Part shown: positions 13,501 to 25,700 of the stretch, in pieces
How positions within the stretch are numbered: the first letter of the stretch is position 1
Layout of the letters: each line of letters starts with the position of its first letter
From: Strigops habroptila
Taxonomy: Eukaryota > Chordata > Aves > Psittaciformes > Psittacidae
NCBI RefSeq assembly: GCF_004027225.2
Contig: NC_044289.2
Coordinates: 6,685,761 to 6,749,760, forward strand
Direction of reading: 5' to 3'
Length of the DNA: 64,000 bases
Program-made: the position numbers and the translations under genes
The notes under the pieces: model-generated
What the model saw: only the letters and a program-made list of their open reading frames with translations
Databases searched by the model: none
What the model was told of the DNA's origin: nothing

Positions 13501-14814
13501 GGATGTTTGTGCCCAAAGCTAGGGCAGGAGGACAGAGGACAGCAGTGTGTGGGAAGTGCGGTGGCGCCGACCCTAGCAAATATCATGGTGAGCTATTTTA
13601 AGATTTTTATCTTCTTGTCCTCTGACAAAAATGTGCTTTGGAGCAGAGCGAGCTTATCATGTGCAGTTTGGCACATGGGGGCTAGTGAGGCGTGATGCAG
13701 CTTATCCTCTGCGCTGGGGGCAGGTGATGCAGAGCCAGTGGGGCAGCAGCGGTGGGTATGTGCTGCGGGAGATGGGCATGAACAGGCAGAGGCCTGACCC
13801 AGCCAGCCCAGCCCAGAGGGGGCAGATAAAAACCAGGTATCTGAGCCAAAATCCCAGCCCAGGTCTGAATCAGGGGCACTCCAGGCTTTGCTGTGCTCTC
13901 GGCTTCCCAGCATCACCCAGTCCCTTGGGCAGCCAAGGACGGACTTTGGCTGGGACCTTCCCTACCTCCAGTTTCTAAACGTTGGATCCTAAACAGAGGG
14001 ATTTATCAGATGAAAGATGCTGCCTGCTGTAACCACCTTTCCCCATGGTTATGCCCCAGGGAGCATCTAGTGCAGAGGCAAGATGAACATGCCAGCGTGC
14101 CTGCCCTATGGCTGCCACCACCACCAGCTGCTCTGGCTCCGTGGAGAGGATGAGGTGGTGCTGTGCTGGCAGGGACACTGCATACAAATCCCCCTGATGT
14201 GAGGGCAACTCTGCAAGCACTGAAACCAGCAGCACCACCCCCCGCTGCTCTGAGCTGGGGTTGGTGTGAGTTATCACCCTTGGCCTCTTGGCTGCTGGGG
14301 CTGGAGATTAGGGAGCTGCTCCTTATCGGCCGCCGGCCCCGCACCCAGCCCCGCACCCATGGGGCTCCTCTTTCAGTCTTACTCACTGGAGAAATGAGTA
14401 AGCCTGTTGTAACCGTCATGCCGTGATGCTCCTGCGCAGCAGGCTCAGCCTGTGCTTGGTTGTGTTGGGGTTGGATTTTTTCTTTTAAGCATGTTGGCAC
14501 ACAAACCTGTAGCAACCAGGATGCGCTGCAGACACCCGCGGGAGTTCAGTGCAGGAGTTCAATGCCCTGCATTACAGAGCTCACCGCGTCTGCTGAGGAT
14601 GGGAGGAGAAACCACTGCGTGTATGTATGTTAATGTGCGTGCAAGAAGGGGAGAGGGGAAAGCCAGGTCCTCACTGTGCCAACAATTTGGCAGTGCCTTA
14701 CTCACACAGAGACTCCCACATCTGCCCCTAAACACACTGCCTGTGCACAGAATGCTTGGCCCAGTCTCTGAACCTGGACCTAACTCCTGTGTGTCTGTGT
14801 ATCTGTCCATCTCT

Positions 14815-14845
14815 CCATCCATCCATCCATCCATCCATCCATCCA
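14815..14845. repeat. (CCAT)n microsatellite
   Basis: Almost eight tandem CCAT units. Confidence 0.95.
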
Positions 14846-15932
14846 AGTAGGTCTCAGTTCCCCCCCAGCACTGTGCTGGGATGCTCTGCACAGCGACCAT
14901 TTCTGGCACTTTAGATGGCAGCTACAAGAAAACATTCATGCACTCTTCAGCTTTACCAGGCGCATGACATGCACAGTGCCAGTGGGATAAACATTTGGAT
15001 TCAAGCTTTTGTTTGTTCTGCAGGCTCTGTTGGGCTGGGTGGCTGCAGCGTGGAGCTGGGGCTGCTCCTGTGGGGAGAGGGGCCAGGGCAGTCTTTACCC
15101 AAAGTGATGGGATTATTCTGTATTTTTCCATTCAAACCCATGCAGAGGTGCTGGCAGGGCTGGAGCTTTTGTCCAGATTGCAGTTGCACAAAATAGCTGT
15201 ATTCTGGACTGAGCAGGCTGAGGTTGATTGAAGAGACCATACGGGAATGCAGAAAGACAGACAGACAGAAACCCACAGGCAAAGTGCCCAAACTTGTATG
15301 GCAGCACTGGGCAAGAGGTTAGGGAATGTCACAGGACGCTGCTCAGCCCCTCCAGCAGGAGCCACGGGCATCCCTGGACTGTGCGTGCCCATGTCCCAGC
15401 CATGGCTCTCATTAGCGTGTGATCTTTTCAGCCTGCTGAAACACGGCACAGTGCAGGGCACAGTTTTGACCCAGTCTTGTTCATGCTCATCCCACCAATG
15501 CCTGGGCACAGCTCAAAGGCTGGGTTCTGCCCAACCTTATCCAGCCTCCCAGCAAACGGTCCACGTTCATGCCAGTGGTGGCTGCACCTTACTGGGACAG
15601 AGATGGTGTTTCCAGCCCTAAGGAAATCAGGAAAACAGTCCCATATTTAGCAGGCTGGGGCAACAGTAAGTGATGGGGCTCCTGCAAAGCCTCGGTCAGC
15701 CCTTGGGGTGCTGTAGGGTGGACCCAGCAAACAGAGAGCCTGGAAAGGGAAAACACTGCTGCACACGGTGGGCAGGAGCGAGGTGAGGGAGCCCAACACA
15801 GTTGTACTGGCATGAAATGTCTGAGCACCTGTAAAGTGGTCCTACCTGCTGTTAAATTTGGTTATATTGCTGTTATGTTCCTCATTTTAAGTTATTTTCT
15901 AATCTGTGATTCATCTGGCACCTTCAGCAGCC

Positions 15933-15974
15933 AGGATTTATGAAATAAAAGTTAAAATATCAGTTGAAATAAGG
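15933..15974 (+). repeat. 42-bp direct repeat, copy A
   Basis: Matches 16850-16891 at 40 of 42 positions (AGGATTTATGAAAT, then GTTAAAATATCAGTTGAAAT). The similarity stops abruptly on the left. Confidence 0.9.
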
Positions 15975-16849
15975 CATTCGTGTATTCTTTCACACACAAA
16001 CACTCCCCATACAAATATGCACAGCTGTTGATAGAAAACACGTGTTTTTCCATACATACATGTTTCCAATCAGATTTATATATAATAGAATTATATAAAT
16101 GTAATATAAACACTTTGTACATATAAAATTCACTGGAAACAGGAAACCAAATTAGTTTGCCTTGCTAAAGTGGCATGAAATAAAGAGTAACGTGCACTGT
16201 TGAAAATCAGGTAGGATGTGGGTTTTGGATGGTTTTTCTTCCCTTGAGGGCTCATTCTACTGTGTTTATGTCTAAAACCTGCTAATTTTAAAGCCAGCTC
16301 ACAGAAAACTAATGGTAGAATATATTTCTTTCTTTTCACTTTCATTTTGCAAAGCTCAAGCTTTGCTTAATGTGCAAGCAAGTCAGCAGCTCGTGTAAAC
16401 AGAACCAGCTGATACTACTGGAGAAAGCAAATGGCTTTTGGTATCTGCTGACCCCCTGGTGTTTATCTAGAGGTAGGGATTAAACAGGAGCCACTCAAGT
16501 GTGCTTAGTCTGATTTTAAAAGATCTTTTGAGTGTTAAACATGGAATAAGATGCTTAGTGCTATTTCCAAACCAAGACATGTTCCTGGGTGATTTACAAA
16601 AGGCCACTGTCTCCAGCTTTACGTGGGTAAATGCTTTTAAAAGTCAGCTCCTGGGATTTGGGGGCTCATCGATTCAATAGGACTTAATGATCAGGCTGCA
16701 TGAGCTGCTTCCCAAAGCGGCAGCTAAGCTCCTCTCTCAAGCCAGTCCTTTAGATTATTTCACTTTATGCTCCTTTACCTCATTTCTGCTTAAAGATGGG
16801 TATGGTGGCTCTGAAAGATGATGCAAAACATAAGAGGCCAATAACACTA

Positions 16850-16891
16850 AGGATTTATGAAATGAACGTTAAAATATCAGTTGAAATAAGG
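16850..16891 (+). repeat. 42-bp direct repeat, copy B
   Basis: Second copy, 917 bp from copy A in the same orientation, with two substitutions. Not a recognised transposon end. Confidence 0.9.
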
Positions 16892-16977
16892 ATTCAAGTG
16901 CAGTTTTTAATACTGCTTATCTCTCCTCCCTGCTGCACTGCCATGGTTTGGTCGTTGAGAGAAGGAAAAAATACTTG

Positions 16978-17098
16978 GCGTATATGCATATGTATTTTTA
17001 TATATAAACTATATATGTGTGTTTAAACACATCTGTATATAATTATATAGTCAAACTATATATGTTATATATATCTACAAATAAATAAATTTACTCAT
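16978..17098. repeat. AT-rich low-complexity tract
   Basis: Alternating TATATA/ATATGT segments with scattered GTGT and ACAC, containing several short palindromes. Probably a degraded microsatellite. Confidence 0.8.
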
Positions 17099-17713
17099 GT
17101 ACATGTATTTAGGGATCTCTAGAGAAAGGTGGGTACACCCTGTGCTCATGGGCAGCACTGCTCTGAGATCCACTGTGGGCAAACACCCATGCCATGGTTT
17201 AGCACTGAGGCTGGGCACAGCCTGTACCCAGCACAGCCTGGTTCAGCAGGGATGTGCTGTGCCTTTATTGCCGAGTTTCACCCTAAAACATTGCAGCACT
17301 TTCAGAACAACAATCTCTGACTTCTCCATCTCTGCCCTTCCCATCAACAACCTCTCCATCACCACCATCAGCCGCCCAAGCACGGGCACACAGCTAATAA
17401 ATCTGAGCCTTTAATTGCCCTCCCACACAGCGTGGCCTTATCTGAGCCATCATCCCTCTCGCTGCACCTCATCACACCTCTGCGTTTCCAGGTTTGTGCT
17501 GCTGGTGTCAGCAAAAGGATAAACCCACAGTTATTTGGCTTTGGGTTTAGCTACAAATCCCCCCAACAACATGTTCCAGGTTGTGTGGTCTCATACGATG
17601 AGTCTGACATGGCGAGGTGACTCTGCCTGGGGAGGATTTACCAACCCTCTGCTTTTATCTCATGCAAGATCCCACTTTTTTGGTTGTTTATGTAGCTGAA
17701 ACTATGCAAAAAC

Positions 17714-17736
17714 GTGTGTGCGCGTGTGTGTGTGTG
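17714..17736. repeat. (GT)n microsatellite with a GC interruption
   Basis: Short GTGTGTGCGCGTGTGTGTG run. Confidence 0.85.
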
Positions 17737-20700
17737 AAATGTAAAGGTAAATCCCATTGCTAAAGACATCAATATCGGCTAATGGGGCTGCTGATCCAGA
17801 GTGCTGGTGCTGGACCACTGATGCTGGAGAAGCTTCAGTCACCACTTACAGCTGATTGTTATTCAGGTCACAACCAGACCTGTCTCTGCTACCCAAAGGA
17901 GATGTATTTATCCCCTCTTTCCCCTATAAGCTCAGGAAGTTTTCCGCAGCCCTCTGGCAGAGCGAGGCCAGCACAGCCCAGGCGCAGTGGTATCAGCACC
18001 CGCGGGTCTGTCAGGCTGAGCAGAAGCTTTTCCAGGAACTATCTAGTGCAACACATGACCGTGTGCCCGGGCGAAGGGCGATACGTGACAGGCATTCACT
18101 GGGCTCCTGGCTAGTCAGTTGACTTTGTTATTCAAGCTATTTTAGTGATGGGTTTTAATCCCAGGCTTAAGTTTTTCTTTTTTTCCTTTTTTTTCTCTCT
18201 CTGGACAAGGGAATCTCCGCACTGGCAGGATTCAGAGAGGCACAAAGGAGGGAAAAACAAGTTTCAGCCAGAAAAGAAGAAAAAAACCAAAGGTTGCTGT
18301 TAGCATTCTCTATATGCAAGGGGGTATAAACATTTTGCTGTGAACTTTATTTTAAAGGGTAAGTGCCAACAACAGTCCAGTTCCCATGCAAATAAATCCT
18401 GCGCTCAGCCTTTCAGCCATAAAGTTCTGGTGCTGGGGCTCATTACCCGGGAGAGTTGGGGTGCCACTGCAGAGCCCTGATGGGAACCTGTAGGGCTCCA
18501 CACGTGTCTCAGCCAGATACCGGGGGGCAGTGGGGGCAGAGCACCGCAGAGACATGGGCTTGGTGCCCCCCTGCCTATTATCACAAGTGGCAGCAAAGCC
18601 CTCCCTCAGCTGTGCCTTTGTGCTAGGGGACACCCGGGGCAAGGTAGTACCTGGAAAGGGCAGGAATCTCACCCAAGCCATCGCCTATCCACGGTGGGCA
18701 GGTGAGGAGAGGATCTGGCACCAGACATGAAGCTCTGCAGGCAGCATGGGGTATGGGGCTGTCTCTCAGCTTGCTGCTGTGGGTGGGAAGGGAGGTGATG
18801 CCAGGCTGTGGCTGGGCTTGTCTGGACCCCAGCACTGGTTATTTGTGGTGACGCTGTCCCATGGCAGCAAAGGGGCTGCACGTGCTCCAGCCCATGCAAA
18901 AACTTACTCTGACAGCCCCAGTGTGATGGTTTCCTATGAAAAATACTTGAATTTGTCATGCAAATGACTGGCATGTGGGCACAGCTGCTGGGAGGTGGCT
19001 TGGACTGGGTCAGCTGCCAGCATTGCCATGGGGATGTGCCCGGGACAAGGTCCTGGTCCCCCATGGCTGCTCCCACCCTTGGAACCTGTGCCAAGCAGAT
19101 GGTGCTGCCACGGCTGCCCTGCCAAAACCATCCAGCTCTCACCACTCCTCCCTGCATCCCTGTTGCTGCGCATTGCCACACCAAAGCTCTTACAATAGCA
19201 TCGTGACTCACCACCTCATGCCCACCTGGGGCTCCTGATTGCCTGGAGCAGAGCTGAGCTGCCTGGGGCAAGCTTGCTTCATGCTAGGACAACGTAAGGC
19301 ACATGGTGCAGGTGTAAAAGGATGCTCTTACAGCTGCACTGCCAAGCAATGCAGTGAAAAAAGAAAAAGAAAACAACAAAACCCACTATTAAGCAATTGC
19401 AAAGTGATTTAAGCACTTGTCCTGTGCTACCCTGACCAGGAACCACTGCCTTTCATCCACGCTCATGCACTGCATTTAACTCTTGCCCCCATACACAGCG
19501 ACCCATCAGGCTCTTCCCACTATCCCAGCCTAGCATCAGGTCAAGGAAGCGCTTGGGCTCCTTTTCAGCGGGCCACAAGCTTCCCTTGCCACCTGCCATC
19601 ACAATTCCACTTCCACCCGGGAAGCTGGACAGGGGATGTCATTGTGCTGCCTCGCCGCAATTTCACAGTTGGGTTTTGCAAACACGAAGGTGACAGGTTG
19701 GGCTGTTGTTTCGATGTGGTTGTTTCTTGAAATGAGTCTGGAGCAAGACCGAGTGGGATCTGGGAATGGCATTCAGTGGCAGCAGGCTGGGTGCCAGGCA
19801 AAGGAGGCATTTCTGCCTGCGCCCTCACTTCCCGGCTGGTTTGGCTGCCCTTCAGGAAATCAGAGTTAGCTAAATGGAAAACCGTCGCTCTTCTCATTTC
19901 AGAACACACTGCACATATGGTTTTTTTCAGCAGCAAATTAATTTTCAGAGACCTTGGTCTTCCTGTTAACCGGGCCCTTGGTGAAAAAAAAAGCCAATGT
20001 CCAGCAGTGCTGGACCGAGACAGAAGCAGTGCCTGAGGATGGGCACCCCAACACCATGGAGCCGGCGGCTCCCAGCACCCCCATCCACCTCCAAAGTCCT
20101 TCCCTCTCTCCTCCCTCTCAGGAAGACTCATGACAGGGAGAAAGAAGAATTGCTGTATGATCTCCGATGGTGCAGTACTTCAAAGGGCCAGGCTGTGTTC
20201 CTTGCCAGCGCCGTGCTGGATGCAGCACTCAGCTCTTACTCCCTTGGCAACTCCACGGCTGTATCCAGAAAGTAATTACTTAAAAAGGAAATAAATGCTA
20301 CACCCATATGGCTATAAGCAAAACGCTGGGCAGGATGAACAGAGCCCCACCAGGATCTGCATTCTCACACAGTATGAGGGAGGAATGAGCTGTTTCCATT
20401 CATCAAGATGGGCTGTTTACTCTGAGGTGTATTGATGATGTTAGACCTGTCCACTGTATGCCTTTAAGTTCACAGGGCAGCTGATCAGACACACCGCTGA
20501 ACTGCATTTGCCTTCACCCTACAGCACCCTGGTCCCCAGGATGGCCTTGGCTTTAGGCATCATCACTCTCAACAGCAATAAACGCTGGTGCCAAAGATGC
20601 AGGCACTTCCTAGCACCAGTTCTGCTATAACCTTTAGAGAGATGAACTAGAAACCTGGCATGATCAAATAGGATAATTTTATTTACTTTTAAAACTGATG

Positions 20701-21299
20701 GTTTGTAATTGTCAAAATTTGAAAACAAAATTTCTAAATCAAGCTGGCTAGGGAAAGTCAAATGCAGCCACCTCACCAATGCAAAGGAGCCTGCCTGTGC
20801 ACTACTGGGGCCTTGAGAGGACCAGGCTTTGGCAGACCACTCACTTTTAGATGGATTCAATTTTGGAAAAAACCCTTATTCTAAGCAAATAAGAAGGGAA
20901 GTGATATCCTAAGGATTCTGGGATGAGACCTCATCTCAGCTGTCCTTGTTTCCACTGGAGCTGCACCAGGAGGGCAGCACTTTACAGCCTCTGCTCTACA
21001 CATGCCGAGTGTGAGCAAGTGCCCCAGTGCTGGGTACAAGCATTGGGGACCGCACGGCTCCGGTGCAATGCTCCAGGAGCTCAAAAACCCCCACGGTGAC
21101 TCGGGATGTGCAGAACAAGTAACAGCGCATGGGACATGCTGCAAGGGATGGTGGCACCCATGGAACGCTGGGTCAGGATGCACCACAGGACACATGCTCC
21201 CATGCACCTTGGCATGCTCATGGGTGAAGGCCCAGCAGAGGCAATGTGAAAGCACTCCCTAACGGACTCCAGCCAAGCAAACATGGTATCATACAGTAT

Positions 21300-22434
21300 C
21301 GAATCATTTTAAAAGTTAAAATAGTTTATTGCTGTTCTTTGTAGAAATGCACTTAACTTACATCATCTGTTCTCTTCCTTTTTTTGGCTGTTGGACTGGA
21401 GGCATAAAAAGGTTACATTTACCCATTTGTTCAATGACCTAACACCTTTCTCTCTTTTGCTTCACTAATGATATTCTCCTAAGTTTCGCTGGCCAACAGC
21501 CCCAAATCTCTTTTACATAAATACTGTAAATGTCTCCATAGGTTGCAGCATTGTAACAAAAGATCTACCAAAGTAGACAAAATGTTCGGTATTCTTGGTT
21601 GGATTTTTGCATTTAAAAATATACCTAAATTTGAGATAATCTTAACAGAGTAACAATTACAATAAGAAAATAGTACAGTGCGTTGACTAAAGGAATATTC
21701 TGCTCTCCTTCAAGCCAATATTCCCTTTTGCATGTTGAAGTGATTCAGCAATTACTTAAGAACTTTTACCTACATACAATAATTTAGTAAAATGAGAATT
21801 AAACAAGGCAGATACTACTATTCTTCTGTCTGCAATTCACAGCTCATGCGAATAAAATCGCAATAAATATTAAAAAATAGTTTTTCTTTTTTTTTTTTTC
21901 TTTTCTGTAAGGCATCTCTGAGTATTACAAAGTTTTTGTACAACCAAAAAATAAGATTGCTTTTTTCCATGTTCTCCAAGTACCTCTGTACCTCAACAGT
22001 AAATAGGAGGATTGTAGGTTTGATAAGGAAGGGCAGGCTGATGGGATAGGGGCGGAAAGAAGACCACGGGTGACAGAAGCAGACCACGATGTGTGCAAGA
22101 ATCTCTAGTTTTCCTGTGGAACATTTCAGTCACTTTCAGAACATCTTCAAGACAGTATCTGTCCAGATTGGGGTGGAAAAAGAAAATACAAACAAAAAAC
22201 CTAACCAGAAGTCCATTTTCATAAGCACAGTCAGACTGCAAGGGTTTGGGCTTGCCCTTAACACTATAAATAGCTTAGGTATTGATATGCACCTACGGAA
22301 AAGGAAGAAAGGGATGGGGTGATTTTTTTTTTCCTTTTTCTGTTCCGTTTCATTTATTGGGTTTTTCTGTTGTTGCTTTTGTTGTCCTAGTTGTATCCTT
22401 CCATTGCGAGAGATTGTCCTAGGTGGCAAGGCCC
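21300..22434 (-). other. RBM38: RBM38 3' untranslated region
   Basis: Runs from the stop codon to an AATAAA signal near 21325. It contains A/U-rich stretches, including AU-rich-element-like cores at 21861-21871 (AATATTTATTG on the minus strand) and around 21510-21530 (GTATTTATG). Length and end are inferred from signals, not from transcripts. Confidence 0.65.
21325..21330 (-). terminator. RBM38 poly(A) signal
   Basis: AATAAA on the minus strand, followed about 40-60 nt downstream by a GU-rich tract (TGTTTGCTTGG) suited to cleavage-factor binding. Another AATAAA near 20680 could support a longer form. Confidence 0.6.
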
Positions 22435-22735
22435 TTACTGCATGCGGTCGGGTTGCAGCTGCTGGGGCTGGTACTGCACGAAGGCGGTGGCGGGTGCCGC
22501 GGGGTTGCTGGCGGTGATGGGGGGCTGGACCGTGCCTGTGTATCCATATCCCACAAACCCAGCAGCGGGAGAGGCAGCGTAGGGATACTGATCGTAGGCA
22601 GCTGTGGTGTACTGGGAATAGGCTTGGCTGGCGGCGGTGTAGTCGATGTAGGGAGAAGTGATGGACTGCACGGGGGTAGGGATCACCACGCTGGGCTGGA
22701 TGATAGCTTGGGGGTAAACATAGTGAGGCGTGAGT
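22435..22735 (-). CDS. RBM38: RBM38 coding exon 4 (terminal)
   Basis: Encodes residues 117-215 and the TAA stop, starting [10 protein letters not shown] after acceptor tgcctccacag. It contains the Tyr/Ala/Pro-rich tail with [18 protein letters not shown] and the ending [13 protein letters not shown]. The open frame upstream of 22735 on the same strand is intron sequence. Confidence 0.96.
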
Positions 22736-25700
22736 CTGTGGAGGCAAAGGGAGAGAGTCAGCGAGGGGCTGGGCTCCCTCCAGCCTGCATGTTCCCCCCT
22801 TTTTCCCCCCAAATTCATGTGCATCAGCCACAAACACAGTGCTGCCCCCTGAGTGAGGGGTGCTGCTTGGGGTGGAGGGAATGAAAAGCAAAACACTCCT
22901 AGACCCAAGGGTGGACGTAGCAAAAGGTGAAGCATGGAAAATGACCTGGTCTCCATGTCTTGTTTCTCCCACTATCCAGGCTGCTGGTCCCTAAAATAAC
23001 CTACCTGGATGGCTGCGACACAGCCCCTGCCTGCCTGGCTCACTGAATCTCCCTGGTCCTTGCCTGCACTGGCAGCATCACTGCCTCCCATAGCCTCCAG
23101 GTCCACACTCCCCAGCACCACCCAAACCCTGGCGGAGGCTCCTGAGGACCCACAGCCCACGGGGCACTTCCTGGCACCAGGGACACTCCTCCGCTCATCC
23201 CACATGGTAGCATCCCACCAGGGATGAACGCTGTCCCTGCACCATAGCCACAGGCCTTCCAGCTTGCCAGCTGTTATCAGTGCTAGACATTTAAGCCTAT
23301 GTTTCCATAACACTGGATGTTTAGGGCAATGCTACAGGGTGTTTGTTGTAAAACATAAGAAATTAATTCTGGTTTTCTTTCCTTCGATAACACTCCTCAG
23401 TAGCGACTGTGCCAGCAGCCACCAGTGCACCAGTGATGCTCGTGTGCCCATAAGCTTATACATCCAGGCTCTATGGCCAGACAGCCCCTGCCATTTCCTC
23501 TGCCTTTCAATGGAGGTCCTAAAGCGTTGCTTTTCATCAGCCAGTCTGCCCCTGCCCCGAGGTAGCTGTGCTGCTGAGAGGAATTTAACACCACCACAGT
23601 CAGACTGAAAGATCCTGGAGATGATTAATGCAGGATTGCCCATTAATTTGATAAAAACTGCTAAAGAGGAGGAAAGGAAAAAAAAAAAACAAACAAGGAG
23701 CAAAATGAAAGGGTTGTATTTTCCAAAGGGCCTCCAACAAGAGCAAAAACTGCATTAACCAGAAGGTTTAGGTCCATCCACACGAACTGCCATGGGCCAG
23801 ATGAAAACAGGCAATTGCACATCAACTGCAAGTGCAAATAGTATCTGCCTGCACAGTCCTCAGCAGCACAGAGCTCCAGTGTGTACAGGCCTGACATGGT
23901 TGGGGCTTGTTTAAGAAATAGGGGGGTGCAGACTGTTACCAGCAAACAGCACATGGCCACTGACAGATCAGAGCCACATGCATCAAGAAGCGCACTCTGT
24001 GGAAAGGTCCCTTTGGCGGCTACTTGCTAAACCATGTCAGGCAACAGCACGAACCAGAACCCATCCTCTGGAGAGCTCGTTCCAGCCCGCCCCCAAACCC
24101 AGCTAGTTTTGGCAAACAGAAAAACCCCAAGGTAACTCTGCAGAGCGCTATGCAGATTCAAGTACTTTGGAGGTTTGTGTGTGGATGTGTGTGACAGCAC
24201 ATTTTCAAACACGACCACTGCTAAAAGCCTCCCACAAGCTCTTCGCAAGACACAGGCCTGTATCTGTGCCCACACTGCTCTATAGAGCCAAGCTCAACTG
24301 CTCTGGAGAGGGTGTACCTTGCCCACTCATCCATCTTTAGGGTTGGAAACTCCAGGGCTCCCCATGCTGCCCAGCAGCAGGTCCCAGCGCTCTGGTGCTT
24401 ATAGGGACGCACAGACAGGGACTGCACACTTCTACTGGACAGGTCACTGGCCACCCTCATTCCACCCAAGTGTCCATCCTAGGTCTCAGCTACCACATAT
24501 AACATACTGGGGTTCACGTGGGGCTGGTCCCTCCAGAACGGGGCTATTCTCATTTGCTCTGCAACCAGCACCGGATGGTTTAACCTGCTTTTCAGGCAGG
24601 AGAAAGGCTTCTCACAAGCAAGTGCTCATCTGAACCAAGTTTTCTCTCCATTTCCCACTCACATATGCACTTTGGTTTTTCTTGAGGCAATTTGCATGAT
24701 GAGAGAATGATTATTCTCTCCCCTGCACACAGCAACACCGCCTCTGAACACCGTGAAGTCAGGGTCCTTAGATATAACAAGGCCACCCCCAGAGGAGCAG
24801 CACCAAGGAGGATGCATGGGGGGAAGCAGCACCTCAGCCTTTGGCTGATTAAGTGCAAGACCATCTCCAGAGGCCAGAGCCATCCCTGGCATAGTACAGA
24901 GAGAGGGACCTTGCAGTCCTTCAGTCCATAAATGCACCATACCTAATACCACCCTGTGACTAACAAGAATGAGATGAGGCAGCAGAGTCACTGAATCACT
25001 TTTGGTTTAGCTCTGATATAAGCTGAGGCCACCACAACTGAGTAAGAGCTTGAGCTTATGCTCCAATTCAGAGCAAGGGCACCTGATGTCACCCACATCA
25101 GGCAGCAGATGCCTGTGCTGAGGAGCTGGGCCTACTCCCAGCCCAGAAGTTCCTCACGCTTGGTCACAGGGGGGTTGTTTCCTTTCATGTTGTTTTAAAG
25201 AATGCAGAGGTGCAATACTGCTATCTTGGCCTGCCAGGGGCTGGGAAAAGGCTCTGCAGAGGCATTCCCTGGCATGGGCCCATGCAACTGCTGGGAGCAA
25301 GACGAGTGGACCCCACACATGCCCCTTGCTTTACCCCCTTGTAAATCAGCAGCTCAGACAACAGCCTGCATCTCAGATTGGTGATGGGATGCTCTGGCTG
25401 CCTGTTGCTTCTCCCTATATGTAGTGTCCCACTACTGGGTTCCTGCTACTCCAGGGCTTGATAAAGTTAAAACCACTCCACAAATACATAATCCTCATGC
25501 TCAGGACTCGCTATAAAATACCCATCAGCAGGACTAGAGGAGAGGCCTGCACTTTTCCTGCACAAAGGCTTTCAGCCTGCACCTGCAAAGTGACCAGGAG
25601 GATGGTCCAAGAGCCTCCGAGCAATCCATCCTGAGCATCATCCTGTTTGAGCAGCTCTGCAGGTCACCCCCCAATGTCCCCTGCTGCCACGCAACTGCTC

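Larger units (their letters stand above)
3619..21264. other. Intergenic region downstream of RBM38, no gene seen
   Basis: Fairly GC-rich with many chance reading frames; the longest are 18669-19271 and 19565-20131 on minus and 12845-13357 on plus. None shows a protein domain, splice structure or familiar sequence. In mammals CTCFL and PCK1 follow RBM38, but I see no zinc-finger linkers or PCK exons here, so the next gene is presumably beyond the left edge. Confidence 0.6.

Noticed and set aside
18669-20131. Open frames of 200 and 188 codons on the minus strand as genes
   Set aside because: Biased Ser/Pro/Gln/Cys/His composition typical of GC-rich noncoding DNA. No domain or splice structure.
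1-21264. CTCFL, PCK1 or another gene expected next to RBM38
   Set aside because: No zinc-finger linker motifs, PCK motifs or consistent exon sets were seen on either strand.
22736-22956. Extension of the RBM38 last exon upstream of 22735
   Set aside because: The pyrimidine tract and cctccacag acceptor at 22736, plus the phase match to exon 3, mark this as intron.
22136-22972. 278-codon minus-strand open frame over the RBM38 last exon
   Set aside because: Different frame from the true exon (LTPHYVYPQ...DRMQ). It runs into the 3' UTR and intron with no homology.
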